Under the pieces are notes generated by a model that did no database searches, was not told where the DNA came from, and saw only the letters and a program-made list of their open reading frames with translations. The translations under genes and the position numbers were made by a program. Below are positions 27,799 through 36,903 of a stretch of DNA of 64,000 nucleotides, in pieces. The DNA is taken from NCBI GenBank assembly GCA_965238045.1, contig CBDEGU010000009.1, positions 248,001 through 312,000 of the forward strand, written 5' to 3'. This stretch comes from CBDEGU01 sp965238045 (GTDB lineage: Bacteria > Acidobacteriota > Terriglobia > Bryobacterales > UBA6623). Positions within the stretch are counted from its first letter, which is position 1; every line of letters starts with the position of its first letter.

Positions 27799-28860
27799 TT
27801 ACCTCAACTCCTCCATGATTTCATCGAGTACGGACTCGGGCGGACGTCCTCCGTTCGATTCCGAGACTTGGCTGAGAGGCATCTCTCCCAGACCAAGCAA
27901 GTCGAGGAAATTCTCCTTGCCGGTGTTGACGTAAAAGACGCCGGTCAGCACTTGGCCCCGCTGGGCGTGAGTGTGCAGAGTCTGGATGGCCGCGACAGCA
28001 TCGGCGGGGTCGTAGTCGTCTTCTATTTTCTTCAGCAGCAGGGTCGAGCCGTCATGCAGCGTCACTTCGCGCAATGTGCCGGGGTCGAACTTTTCTTCGA
28101 TCTCAATTTGTTCAAAGAAGGGAACGAAGTCGACCGTGTTCAGATCTTGCCGATGTTCGCGTACATAGGTGTAGCTCTTGGTCGAGCCGGCGTGGTCATT
28201 GAAGGTGACGCACGGGGAGATCACGTCGATCATGGAGGTGCCGTCGTGGGCCAGCGCGGCCTTGAGCACGTTTTGGAGGTGCTTCTTATCGCCCGAGAAA
28301 GACCTCGCGACGAAAGTGGCGCCCAGTTGAATGGCCAGCGCGCAAGTGTCAATCGGCGGCAGATCGTTGGCAATACCTGTTTTCTGTGTCGAGCCGACAT
28401 CGGCGGTGGCGGAAAACTGCCCCTTGGTGAGGCCGTAGCAGCCGTTATCTTCGATGACGTAGAGCATCGGCATGTTTCGGCGCATCAAGTGGACGAACTG
28501 GCCGATGCCGATCGAGGCGGTGTCGCCATCTCCGGTGACGCCCAGCGCGATGAGATTCCGGTTCGCCAGCAGAGCGCCAGTCGCGACCGAAGGCATACGG
28601 CCATGAACGGAGTTAAATCCGTGCGATGAATTGAGAAAGTAGGCGGGCGATTTGGACGCACATCCGATTCCCGACAGTTTGATGACCTGCGTCGGGTCGA
28701 TGCCCATGTCGTAGCAGCACTCGATGAGCCGTTCGGAAATCGAGTTATGGCCGCAACCGGCGCAGAGAGTCGTCTTACCGCCGCGATACTCTTTCACGGA
28801 GAGTCCGATGCGGTTGACTTTTCGCGCTGGCGGCGATGGCGGCGTGGCTGTGGTGCTCAC
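27799..28860 (-). CDS. korB: 2-oxoacid:ferredoxin oxidoreductase, beta subunit
   Basis: The thiamine-diphosphate-binding subunit of a 2-oxoacid:acceptor oxidoreductase, converting a 2-oxoacid and CoA to acyl-CoA, CO2 and reduced ferredoxin. The 353 residues contain CAGCGHNSI, SGIGCASKSP, the ThDP motif GVTGDGDTASIGIGQF, and DNGCYGLTKGQFSAT. The Cys of the first two motifs probably help hold a 4Fe-4S cluster. GTG start overlaps the alpha-subunit stop (GTGA). 2-Oxoglutarate is the likely substrate for this type, but pyruvate cannot be excluded. Confidence 0.88.
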   Translation of the reverse strand: MSTTATPPSPPARKVNRIGLSVKEYRGGKTTLCAGCGHNSISERLIECCYDMGIDPTQVIKLSGIGCASKSPAYFLNSSHGFNSVHGRMPSVATGALLANRNLIALGVTGDGDTASIGIGQFVHLMRRNMPMLYVIEDNGCYGLTKGQFSATADVGSTQKTGIANDLPPIDTCALAIQLGATFVARSFSGDKKHLQNVLKAALAHDGTSMIDVISPCVTFNDHAGSTKSYTYVREHRQDLNTVDFVPFFEQIEIEEKFDPGTLREVTLHDGSTLLLKKIEDDYDPADAVAAIQTLHTHAQRGQVLTGVFYVNTGKENFLDLLGLGEMPLSQVSESNGGRPPESVLDEIMEELR

Positions 28861-30698
28861 AAGCCCTCCTGTTCCACGATCGAGTCGGTAATGGTGCGGG
28901 CGTCAATCGAAAGACCACCGTAGTATCGGACACCCCGCAGACGGCTGGTCAGTTCAGCGGGCAGATCCAGGCGCATGAGCTGCGCCAGCTGGCCCTCGCG
29001 GTTCTGATCGACGACGTAAACGCGATCGTGTCCGCGAAGGAAGTCGGCTAGCTGCTGGTTGAAGGGGTAGGCCCGGATTCGCAGATACGATGTTTTCACG
29101 CCGCGCCCGTCCTGAAGCTGCTCGCGGCTCTCGACAATGGCGTAGTCGGAGGTTCCGCAGCCGATGATGCCGACCGAGGCTTCCTCTACTTCGTCCACGA
29201 CCGGTTGCGGCAAGAGCGTTCGGGCGGTCTCGAATTTCTTGGCCAGACGGTCGATATTGCGGACCCAGTCCTCGGGCCGCTCGCTGTATTGCGCCTGTTC
29301 GTTGTGTCCCGTGCCGCGGGTAAAGTAGGCGGCCTTATCATGTTTGGTTCCCGGCAGCGTGCGATAGCCGATACCGTCGCCATCCACGTCGCGATAGCGG
29401 GCGAAACCGCCCAGCCCCTCCAGGTCTTCGGCCGTCAGGACCTTGCCCCGGTCGAACGGCTTTGAGGGATACTCAAACGGCCCCGACATCCAATAGTTCA
29501 TGCCCAGGTCGAGATCGAGCATCACGAAGACCGGGGTTTGCAACCTCTCGGCGACATCGAAGGCCGCCGCGGTCATGCTGAAGCACTCTTCCGGACAGGA
29601 AGGAATCAGCATCGGGTGCCTGGTGTCGCCATGCGAGAGCGTGGCCACCGCAAGTAAGTCCCCCTGCGCGGTGCGGGTGGGCAGCCCGGTGGACGGCCCC
29701 ATACGCTGCACGTCGATAATGACCACCGGGATCTCGGCGAAATAACCCAAGCCGACGAACTCCGACATCAGCGAGATGCCCGGTCCGGACGTCGTCGTCA
29801 TGGCGCGGGCGCCCGCCCAGCCGGCGCCGATCACCATGCCAATGGACGCAAGCTCGTCCTCGGCCTGTACGATGGCGCAGGTGGTCTGACCGGTTTCGGG
29901 ATCTTTCCTGTACTGTTCGGCGTAACTCGCCAGCGTCTCCGCCAACGAGGACGACGGCGTAATCGGGTACCACGTCACGACCGTGACACCACCGAAGACC
30001 GCGCCCAGCGCCGCGGAAGCGTTTCCTTCGATAATAAATTTGCCGCTGTTCGCGTTCATGCGCTCGACGAAGAACGGATCGGCCTTCGGTAAATTCTCCT
30101 TGGCGTACTCAAACCCCGCTTGCGCGGCGTTCCAGTTCAGTTCCGCGGCCTTGGGCTTACGGGAGAACTGTCTGGAGAGCGCCTTATGGACTTCTTCGAG
30201 TTCGATGCCCAGAAGATACGCCAGCACGCCGTCGTAAATGATATTTCTCACCAGGCGCCGCAGCTTGGCGTTGGGGCAAACCGGTGCCACGATCTTGTTG
30301 AACGGTACCGGGTAGAAGTGCAGGTCGGTGCGAACCGTATCGAGGTGAAGCGGTTCATCGTAGACCACCGCCGCGCCGGAAGGAAGGTTCAGCACATCTT
30401 CCTGGGCGGTTTCCGGGTTCATCGCAACCAGAAAATCGATCTCTTTCTTTCGGCCGATGAAGCCGCGCTTGTTCGTCCGGATGGTGTACCAGGTAGGCAG
30501 ACCGGCAATGTTCGACGGGAACAGATTCTGCGCCGAGACGGGAATGCCCATTTGGAAGAGCGATCGCAACAAGACCAGGTTCGCCGTCTGGCTCCCGGAG
30601 CCGTTTACGGTCGCGAGTTGAATACTGAAATCATTAACAGTGCGGTCACCCGATGCGGGTAAACCCCTCCCTACGGGAGCAGCTTCGACGGTAGACAT
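28857..30698 (-). CDS. korA: 2-oxoacid:ferredoxin oxidoreductase, fused gamma-alpha subunit
   Basis: 613 residues. The N-terminal gamma-type domain (about 20-205) begins DFSIQLATVNGSGSQTANLVLLRSL. The alpha pyrimidine-binding domain (about 225-450) has TWYPITPSSSLAETL, EDELASIGMVIGAGWAGARAMTTTSGPG, and MGPSTGLPTRTAQGDL. A C-terminal domain (VGIIGCGTSDYAIVESRE) closes the protein. It is the usual two-gene partner of korB. A possible -10 box is at 30759-30764. Together they supply low-potential electrons and/or run part of a reductive or oxidative TCA cycle. Confidence 0.9.
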   Translation of the reverse strand: MSTVEAAPVGRGLPASGDRTVNDFSIQLATVNGSGSQTANLVLLRSLFQMGIPVSAQNLFPSNIAGLPTWYTIRTNKRGFIGRKKEIDFLVAMNPETAQEDVLNLPSGAAVVYDEPLHLDTVRTDLHFYPVPFNKIVAPVCPNAKLRRLVRNIIYDGVLAYLLGIELEEVHKALSRQFSRKPKAAELNWNAAQAGFEYAKENLPKADPFFVERMNANSGKFIIEGNASAALGAVFGGVTVVTWYPITPSSSLAETLASYAEQYRKDPETGQTTCAIVQAEDELASIGMVIGAGWAGARAMTTTSGPGISLMSEFVGLGYFAEIPVVIIDVQRMGPSTGLPTRTAQGDLLAVATLSHGDTRHPMLIPSCPEECFSMTAAAFDVAERLQTPVFVMLDLDLGMNYWMSGPFEYPSKPFDRGKVLTAEDLEGLGGFARYRDVDGDGIGYRTLPGTKHDKAAYFTRGTGHNEQAQYSERPEDWVRNIDRLAKKFETARTLLPQPVVDEVEEASVGIIGCGTSDYAIVESREQLQDGRGVKTSYLRIRAYPFNQQLADFLRGHDRVYVVDQNREGQLAQLMRLDLPAELTSRLRGVRYYGGLSIDARTITDSIVEQEGL

Positions 30699-30758
30699 GC
30701 GTATACTCTTTGCGAGAAAAGTGTGGGATGGGTGGCCTCAACCAGACCTGTGACAACC

Positions 30759-30764
30759 ATTATA
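30759..30764 (-). promoter_or_regulatory. Candidate -10 box for korAB
   Basis: On the minus strand the sequence GGGGCTATAATGG holds a perfect TATAAT about 60 bases before the korA ATG at 30698. No convincing -35 hexamer is visible. Confidence 0.4.
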
Positions 30765-30953
30765 GCCCCGATCGCCTCGAAACAGGAATAGAGGCGGTGT
30801 AATTTATGAAAGTTTTGTCATTCCAAGCCCCGCGGCGCGGTGCCCGTGATGAGTCCCCGGCCTCTCGCACGGCTATCAGGAATCCACAACAAGAGGGCCC
30901 ATAGCGTGAATTTCACCCTCGATATCCGCGAGTCCTTGTCTGGTCCCTGGGGG

Positions 30954-32249
30954 CTACCGCCGGGTCCAGCGCTTGGATTTCACCTCAAAGCGCGGGAGGG
31001 TTCCGTAAGCAACGGCGGCAACCGAGACGCGCAGCATGAAGGCTTTTCGCAAAGCCGCTTCGACTCGGCCTGCCAGACCGGCCGGATCGGAATGCTCCGC
31101 CTCTGGCTCGATCCGAACATTCATTTCCGGCCCCGTCCCGCCGCTGCGGATTTCCACCGCAAATTCGCCCGTGCCTTCGCAAGACCGCAGAACTTCCTCG
31201 ACCGCGCTGGGAAAGACGTTCACGCCTCTCACCACAACCATGTCATCGGTCCGGCCCAAAATTCCGCCTTCCAAGGCTAGCTCGTGCGTGCCGCATTGGC
31301 AGCAAGCGTGTTCCGAGCGCTGCACCAGGTCGCCGCTGCGGTAGCGCAGGAGCGGGGAGCCGAGCCGGCCCAGAGTCGTCAGCACGAGTTCGCCGGTTTC
31401 GCCCGGCCCAGCCGGTTCGAGGCTTTGCGGGTCGATCACTTCGGCGAAGTAGGCGGATTCGAGCACATGCAGCACGCCGGGCCGTTGCGGACATCCGTAG
31501 CTCACGGGACCGATTTCAGTCAACCCGTGATGATCCACGAGGCGCGCGCCGGGCCAGAGCTTCTCGATCAGCGTCCGCGTCGCCGGGATGGAGCCGCCAG
31601 GCTCCCCCCCCACGATGATCCGGCGGACTTTCGCGGCCGCCAAGTCCAGCTTCTCTTCCTGGGCCACCTGCGCCAGACGAAGGGCATAGGTCGGCGTGGC
31701 GCATACGACCGTGACGTCGTTGTCCAGAATGACCTGCAGGCGGGCTGCACTGCTCATCCCGCCGCCCGGAATCGTCAGACCACCCATGCGCGCCGCCGCC
31801 TCGAACGCCGTCCAAAACCCCAGAAACGGCCCGAAAGAGAACGGGAAGAAGAAGCGGTCCCTGGCATCGGCGCCGGCCGCGTGGAACACGCGCGTCCAGG
31901 AATCGAGCATCCAGTTCCAGCTCTCGGCCGTGTCCAGCCAGCGCATCGGCTTGCCGGTGGTGCCGCTGGTCTGGCTGAAGCGGACGTAGCGATCAAGAGG
32001 ATAGGTTAGATCAGTGCCGTAGGGCGGGTTGCGGGCCTGATCGTCGATGAGTTCCTGTTTGAAAGTGAACGGCACGCGGCGCGAAAACTCGCCAAGATCG
32101 CGGATGCCCGCATCCACGCCCGCCGGCCGCAGCCGCGCCGAGTAGAACGGGTTGCCCCCCAGCACGGCCCTTAGAAGCACCTGAAGTTTTTCGAGCTGGC
32201 GGGCCTCGATCTCGTCCCGGCTCAGCGAGCATTCTTCGGCTGGCGTCAT
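30954..32249 (-). CDS. PaaK-like aryl/acyl-CoA ligase (AMP-forming), last gene of a five-gene operon
   Basis: A 431-residue member of the phenylacetate-CoA ligase family. It carries the AMP-binding motif QTSGTTGKPMRW, HHGLTEIGPVSYG, YRSGDLVQRS, GRTDDMVVVRGVNVFPSAVEEVL and the short C-terminal domain of this family. The three Cys of HACCQCGTHEL recall the structural metal site known in some relatives. The ATG start overlaps the thioesterase stop (ATGA). No phenylacetate-degradation genes are nearby, so the substrate is probably another aryl or acyl acid handled by this operon. Confidence 0.85.
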   Translation of the reverse strand: MTPAEECSLSRDEIEARQLEKLQVLLRAVLGGNPFYSARLRPAGVDAGIRDLGEFSRRVPFTFKQELIDDQARNPPYGTDLTYPLDRYVRFSQTSGTTGKPMRWLDTAESWNWMLDSWTRVFHAAGADARDRFFFPFSFGPFLGFWTAFEAAARMGGLTIPGGGMSSAARLQVILDNDVTVVCATPTYALRLAQVAQEEKLDLAAAKVRRIIVGGEPGGSIPATRTLIEKLWPGARLVDHHGLTEIGPVSYGCPQRPGVLHVLESAYFAEVIDPQSLEPAGPGETGELVLTTLGRLGSPLLRYRSGDLVQRSEHACCQCGTHELALEGGILGRTDDMVVVRGVNVFPSAVEEVLRSCEGTGEFAVEIRSGGTGPEMNVRIEPEAEHSDPAGLAGRVEAALRKAFMLRVSVAAVAYGTLPRFEVKSKRWTRR

Positions 32250-32722
32250 CGGGCGAGCAGCTCCGCCGGGGCGGCTTCGATCTTGCCGGCAATCAGTTTC
32301 GGAATGCGGACCGCGGTCATTTTCCCCGTGGCCGAGTCGCGCCTCACGCAGACCACTGCCAGAGAGCCTCGCGCGACCTCGGTTGGCGAGTCGTCATTCA
32401 TCTTGCGAAAGACAAACTCATACACGATACTCTTCTGGCGCCTTTCACGCACTAGCAGACGAACCTCGACCGAATCCTCAAACCGCAGCGGACCGGTGAC
32501 CTCGCACGAGGCATGTACTCGCGGCCACCCTACAGCCTCTGACCCTGCGGCCTCTGACCCCGCGGCCTCTGAATGGGCCGTGTGGATCGAAAAACCGAGG
32601 GACCGGAAGAAGGCATGCTCGGCGGATTCCATATAACGCAGGAAATTCGTGAAGTGGACCGTGCCGGAACGATCCGTCTCGGAAAACTCCACGCGCCGCC
32701 TGGATCTGTATTCGTACGCCAT
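32246..32722 (-). CDS. Hot-dog fold acyl-CoA thioesterase (4HBT/YbgC type)
   Basis: A 158-residue single hot-dog domain: VEFSETDRSGTVHFTNFLRYMESAEHAFFRSLG carries the catalytic Asp and the motif of the 4-hydroxybenzoyl-CoA thioesterase type. It hydrolyses an acyl- or aroyl-CoA/ACP. Residues ~51-65 are three copies of a five-residue unit (SEAAG, SEAAG, SEAVG) coded by a 15-bp tandem repeat (32531-32575), unusual in this fold and perhaps slippage-prone. It sits 6 bp after the FAD oxidoreductase and overlaps the CoA ligase by 4 bp. Confidence 0.85.
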   Translation of the reverse strand: MAYEYRSRRRVEFSETDRSGTVHFTNFLRYMESAEHAFFRSLGFSIHTAHSEAAGSEAAGSEAVGWPRVHASCEVTGPLRFEDSVEVRLLVRERRQKSIVYEFVFRKMNDDSPTEVARGSLAVVCVRRDSATGKMTAVRIPKLIAGKIEAAPAELLAR

Positions 32723-32728
32723 GGGCTG

Positions 32729-33979
32729 CTAGCCTTTCGCGAGGGGCGCGCCGTAGTTGACTGGCTCGGGGACGGCGGCAAATTTCGCAAGGGCTTCAAA
32801 GAACGGATCAAAATCCCGAAACAGATGCCCCATCAGGCAGTCGGTCAGATCGCCCTGCAAGTCGGGAAATTTCTCAATGAACCCGCGGAAGCTGAACTCG
32901 TGATCGTAGAAACAGTAGACCAGCTTGCGCATGGCCTCAAGCCCTCGGGAAAACTCTTCCCCGTACTCGGTAAACCGCTCGGCGGAGCAGTCGCCGGCCT
33001 GGAGCGCGGCGTCCACCGCGTCGGCGGCGAGTTCGCCGGTGCGCAGGGCAAGGAAGACGCCAGCGGAGAAGACCGGGTCGAGAAAGGCGAAGGAATCACC
33101 AGCGAGCACCAGTCCGTCGGCGGCGCAATGGCGGGAACGATAGGAGAACTCACCGGTAAGGCGGTAGGGCTCGGTGCGCTCTCCGGGAGCAAGATGCTGC
33201 TGTATCCACGTGTTCTTGTGAATCTCGCGCTGAAAGATCGTCTCCAGGTCCCGCGTTTCGTTGTAGAGATAATCCCGTTCGGCGACGACACCGGCGCCGA
33301 CCATGTCCTCGGGCAAGGGGATGTACCAGAACCATCCTTTGTCGGGAATGTAGGCCACCGTGGTCGCGCCTTCGTCTTTTCCCGGGTCGCGCATCGCGCC
33401 CTTGTAGTAGGTCCAGATGGCGAGCTTGTTCAATGCGGGATCGCGCTCCCGCCAGCCGTTGCGGCTGATGGCGAGCGCATCCCGGCCGGTGGCGTCGATC
33501 GTAATGGGAGCGCGAAATTCCAGCGCCTCGCCATTCTTCCCGGCGGCTTGGACGCCCCGCACGGCTCCGTCCTCGCGGATGAATTCACGGACGGTGGTCT
33601 CTTCGAGCACCTCGGCGCCCTTTTCGCGCGCGTTGTCGAGCAGCATCTGGTCGAATTCGCTTCGCAGAACCTGCCAAGTACACGAGGCTTCGTGCTCCAG
33701 ACGCTGAAAGAAATAGAACGGCTGCGACCGGCGGCCGTCGGGACTCACAAACTGCACGCTGTATTTCTTGGGAAAGTGCGACGCCTTCATCTTCTCGATG
33801 AGGCCGAGGCGTTCCAGCGGAAAGTAAGCATAGGGAATCAGAGACTCGCCGATGTGATAGCGGGGGAACTTCTCTCTCTCGATCACCAGCACCCGGCGTT
33901 TCTTATCCGCCAAGATTGCGCCCGCGGTTGAGCCGGCCGGTCCCGCGCCAATCACGATGGCATCGTATTCGCTAGTCAA
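32729..33979 (-). CDS. FAD-dependent oxidoreductase of the halogenase/geranylgeranyl-reductase superfamily
   Basis: About 416 residues. The N-terminal Rossmann motif is VIGAGPAGSTAGAILA, followed by EREKFPRYHIGESLIP, the form typical of flavin-dependent halogenases and related oxidases. WFWYIP matches the WxWxIP motif used to recognise halogenases, and AGDSFAFLDPVFSAGV is the second FAD-binding motif. Halogenation, hydroxylation or ring reduction are all possible. TTG at 33979 is preferred (AGGAAG seven bases upstream), giving an 8-bp overlap with the preceding gene; the frame is open to 34063. Confidence 0.75.
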   Translation of the reverse strand: MTSEYDAIVIGAGPAGSTAGAILADKKRRVLVIEREKFPRYHIGESLIPYAYFPLERLGLIEKMKASHFPKKYSVQFVSPDGRRSQPFYFFQRLEHEASCTWQVLRSEFDQMLLDNAREKGAEVLEETTVREFIREDGAVRGVQAAGKNGEALEFRAPITIDATGRDALAISRNGWRERDPALNKLAIWTYYKGAMRDPGKDEGATTVAYIPDKGWFWYIPLPEDMVGAGVVAERDYLYNETRDLETIFQREIHKNTWIQQHLAPGERTEPYRLTGEFSYRSRHCAADGLVLAGDSFAFLDPVFSAGVFLALRTGELAADAVDAALQAGDCSAERFTEYGEEFSRGLEAMRKLVYCFYDHEFSFRGFIEKFPDLQGDLTDCLMGHLFRDFDPFFEALAKFAAVPEPVNYGAPLAKG

Positions 33980-34646
33980 GATCAGCTTCCTTGGGAGCAT
34001 CGTCCCTGGGGGCATCCTCGCATGTGGCGCCCCGTGTGGCACTCCGCGTGGCGCTCCGGGCAAACGGATCGAGCGGCGGAAGGATTTCCACGATCTGGGC
34101 CAGCACCTCTCCGCCCGGGCGCCACATCACGTTCTGCCGTCCGCGGAGCGTCTGGCCGGGGGCCACCCGCAGGGCTTCGCCGATCATCGCGTCGGCCGTC
34201 ACCTCAAAATAACTCGCCGGATGACAGCTGTGCTCGATGCGCTGCGTTCCGAGAATCGTACCTAGCGGTTTTTCTCTCTCAAAGACCAGCCGTCTGGCGT
34301 CTTCGGCGAAACCGGCGAGGTTGATCTTGATCGCTCCCATTCCGGTGACCGTTTCGTCCTCCAGGACCAGCAGCACGTGCCGTGAAAACACGTTTTCGCT
34401 GTAGCTGTATTTCCGCACGCGCAGATGCAGGCGCTGGCCGTAGGCGGACTCGAGCGTCGGCGTCATGTCATGGTCGTGAACCAGCAGCCGGCGGCTGGCC
34501 TCGGGCATTTCACCGGGCTCGACCCGCCGGGCCGCGGGGAGCGGAAGTCCGTACCCGGCATAGAACTCGCTCAACGGGTAGAGGAAATCCAGCGCCGCGC
34601 TCACCGGGCCCGAAACCGGCAACGGGCTGTTTTCTCGGAACCTCAC
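33972..34646 (-). CDS. Uncharacterised protein, possibly chorismate-lyase-like
   Basis: 224 residues. The central region (LRVRKYSYSENVFSRHVLLVLEDETVTGMGAIKINL, then KPLGTILG and IEHSCHPASYFEV) resembles in layout the chorismate pyruvate-lyase/UbiC-like fold, with a conserved-looking Arg and late Glu. This is a pattern impression, not a firm assignment. The last ~35 residues are low-complexity (SATRSATRGAT), coded by short repeats. GTG start overlaps the HemN-like stop (GTGA). If it makes a hydroxybenzoate from chorismate, the CoA ligase and thioesterase downstream would make sense. Confidence 0.5.
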   Translation of the reverse strand: MRFRENSPLPVSGPVSAALDFLYPLSEFYAGYGLPLPAARRVEPGEMPEASRRLLVHDHDMTPTLESAYGQRLHLRVRKYSYSENVFSRHVLLVLEDETVTGMGAIKINLAGFAEDARRLVFEREKPLGTILGTQRIEHSCHPASYFEVTADAMIGEALRVAPGQTLRGRQNVMWRPGGEVLAQIVEILPPLDPFARSATRSATRGATCEDAPRDDAPKEADLD

Positions 34647-35971
34647 GAAGGGCTTACGTCGCGGTGCCGCGGGAGGTAAAAATTCGGAAGCAGACTGTCA
34701 ATCCTCAGAAGACCCTCGCGGCTCAGTCGCAGTCCCTCTCGGTCGAGCTTCAACAAACCTTGCTGGCCGAGTTCCTTCAAGGAAGCGGCAAACCTCTCTT
34801 GTATGTCGACGCCGAACTTGCGCTGGAAGTAATCGTTCTCGATGTGTCCGAGCTTCATTTGCAGGATGAACTCGCGAATCATACGCTCTTCATCGGTCGG
34901 CGTCAGAGCACGATAGATCGGCAGTCTGCCCTGACGCACCTTGGCGATGTAGGGGCCGAAGTCGTGGTCGTTTTGAAAATGCGTGCCCCCTATGTGGGAG
35001 AACGACGCCACTCCCAGGCCGAGCATGTCGGCGCCTTCCCAAAGCATATCTCTGTAGAGGAAACGGGTGCGCTCGGGATCTTTCACCGCCGTGTAGGCGC
35101 TGGTAACCGTGTAGCCCGCCGCTTCGAGTTTGGAGAAAGCGTAGTCCACCCAGGCTCGCTTGGTCGTCCAATTGGCGACCGGCGCCACGTCCTCTCCGAG
35201 CGACTGCATCTGCTGGAACATGGTCGTGTTGTAGGGCACTTCCATCTGATAGATGGTCACGCTGTCGGGCGAGAGCTCGATGGTCTTGCGGACGCACATC
35301 CGCCAATTGGCCTCGGTTTCGCCAACCATGCCGGCGATCAGATCGAGATTGATCTGCGGGAAACCGGTGCGCCTCGCGAACTCGTAAGCCCGGCCGATTT
35401 CCTTCGCGCCGTGCGCACGGCCGTTGACCCGCAGCACGTCTTCACCAAAATTTTCAATGCCCAGGCTGAGGCGCGTGACGCCGATCGCTTTCAGGGTCTG
35501 GAGCTTCGCGAGAGTGATCGTGCCCGGCTCGCATTCAAAGGCGACTTCTTCGGCTTCATCCCAGGGAAACAGCTTCTTCATGCCGTCCACCAATCGGCCA
35601 AGCTGCTTGGTCGAAATGAACGACGGCGTCCCGCCCCCGAAATAGACGAACGCCGGTTTGCGGCCGCGGATGGCGGGCTTCCGGGAGTAGAGCGTCAGCT
35701 CTTGGACGGCGGCGTCGAGGTAACCATCGATTTCACTCGAATCTTTGTCGGTGAAAACTTTGAAATAACAGAAATGGCAGCGTTTCCGGCAGAACGGGAT
35801 GTGAAGATAAATGCCGAGCGGAGTACCGGGCTCGGGCGAACGCTCCAGCGCCGCGTGCGCCTGCCCGGCTTGCTCTGGCGTCCAGAAGGAATAGGGCGGG
35901 TAGTTGGAGACGAAATAGCCGCCCGCGGTGGTCTCGTCTCCCGCTGGGGAGTCCCGTGTTCGCTCGTCCAT
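34643..35971 (-). CDS. HemN/HemW-like radical SAM protein, first gene of the five-gene operon
   Basis: 442 residues. The radical SAM cluster motif is C-x3-C-x2-C in IPFCRKRCHFCYFKVF. FVYFGGGTPSFIS, FECEPGTITLAKLQTL, RLSLGIENFGEDVLRVNGR and INLDLIAGMVGE follow the HemN/HemW pattern, and a C-terminal winged-helix-like HemN_C region ends it. The ATG at 35969-35971 has GGGGAG upstream; the longer open frame is not supported. HemN-like proteins in biosynthetic operons often do methylations or cyclopropanations rather than haem synthesis. The operon setting favours such a role. Confidence 0.8.
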   Translation of the reverse strand: MDERTRDSPAGDETTAGGYFVSNYPPYSFWTPEQAGQAHAALERSPEPGTPLGIYLHIPFCRKRCHFCYFKVFTDKDSSEIDGYLDAAVQELTLYSRKPAIRGRKPAFVYFGGGTPSFISTKQLGRLVDGMKKLFPWDEAEEVAFECEPGTITLAKLQTLKAIGVTRLSLGIENFGEDVLRVNGRAHGAKEIGRAYEFARRTGFPQINLDLIAGMVGETEANWRMCVRKTIELSPDSVTIYQMEVPYNTTMFQQMQSLGEDVAPVANWTTKRAWVDYAFSKLEAAGYTVTSAYTAVKDPERTRFLYRDMLWEGADMLGLGVASFSHIGGTHFQNDHDFGPYIAKVRQGRLPIYRALTPTDEERMIREFILQMKLGHIENDYFQRKFGVDIQERFAASLKELGQQGLLKLDREGLRLSREGLLRIDSLLPNFYLPRHRDVSPS

Positions 35972-36123
35972 TGTGAACTCCCCGCCGTGCTGCCGCCGCC
36001 CATTCGGCGATCCTGCGCCACCCAACCCTGGCGAAAAACGCCTGCCGATTCTGTATTCGAGTATAACATTGGACCTGGCAAGACCCTCCGAAGAGCACTT
36101 CCAATATGCGTCAACTGGAAGCG

Positions 36124-36897
36124 TTAGCTCAGTTTTCGCAAGCGCTCCAAGGTATCTTTCATCCCGGCGAACCCTGAGCGCACTGCCGTAATATCGTGCC
36201 CTGGGCAGACCATCCGAAAACCCTGTTTCACCCTTCGCTCCGCGTCGGCGTAGGAGCCGGTCACGTAGCCCGCGGCGACGCCGGTATCTTTCGAGGCGCT
36301 GGCAACCTCCTCGACCAGGTCCTCGACAATGTCGTCGGTCACCGCCGAGGCGCCGAGCGAGCGCGACAGATCGTAGGGGCCGATCAGAACGCAATCGACA
36401 TCCGGAACCCTCATCATTTCGCGAACATTGCCGATCGCGGTTGGCGTCTCGACCATCACCACGACCATGATTTCGTCGTTGGCCTGCTCGGTGTATTGGT
36501 AGAAGTCATTATCGGCATGATGGGACGTTCGCAGCCCCGTGGCCGAACGGCCGCCGCGCGGCGGAAATTTCGCCGCTTGCACGATCCGCTCACATTCCTC
36601 GGCGGTCTCGACCATCGGGATCATGATGCCAAGCGCGCCGAGATCGAGCACGCGGCCCACCCACATCGGATCAAATCCCGGCAGCCGCACGATCGGCACG
36701 CTCTCGCGGCCCACGCACACGGCCAGCGCCGGACTCAGCGTCGTTTCGGTCCAGCCGCCATGCTGCCATTCAATCCACAGGTAGTCGAAGTCGTGCTCCA
36801 GAGCCTCTTCGACAATTTCCACCGCCGGGTACGACAGAGAAGGACCGCAGATCACTCCGCCTTCGAGCAGCTTCCGTCGCGCTTGATTTTTTCGCAT
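36124..36897 (-). CDS. HpcH/HpaI-family aldolase
   Basis: 257 residues of the class II, metal-dependent 2-oxo-acid aldolase family (4-hydroxy-2-oxoheptanedioate or 2-dehydro-3-deoxyglucarate type). Motifs: DYLWIEWQHGGW, LDLGALGIMIPMVETAEE, FPPRGGRSATG, VVVMVETPTAIGNV with the metal-binding Glu, and CVLIGPYDLSRSLG with the metal-binding Asp. It splits a 2-oxo-acid such as a sugar-acid derivative into pyruvate and an aldehyde. It starts 6 bp after the small frame at 36904-37098. The substrate is unknown. Confidence 0.85.
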   Translation of the reverse strand: MRKNQARRKLLEGGVICGPSLSYPAVEIVEEALEHDFDYLWIEWQHGGWTETTLSPALAVCVGRESVPIVRLPGFDPMWVGRVLDLGALGIMIPMVETAEECERIVQAAKFPPRGGRSATGLRTSHHADNDFYQYTEQANDEIMVVVMVETPTAIGNVREMMRVPDVDCVLIGPYDLSRSLGASAVTDDIVEDLVEEVASASKDTGVAAGYVTGSYADAERRVKQGFRMVCPGHDITAVRSGFAGMKDTLERLRKLS

Positions 36898-36903
36898 TTA
36901 GAT

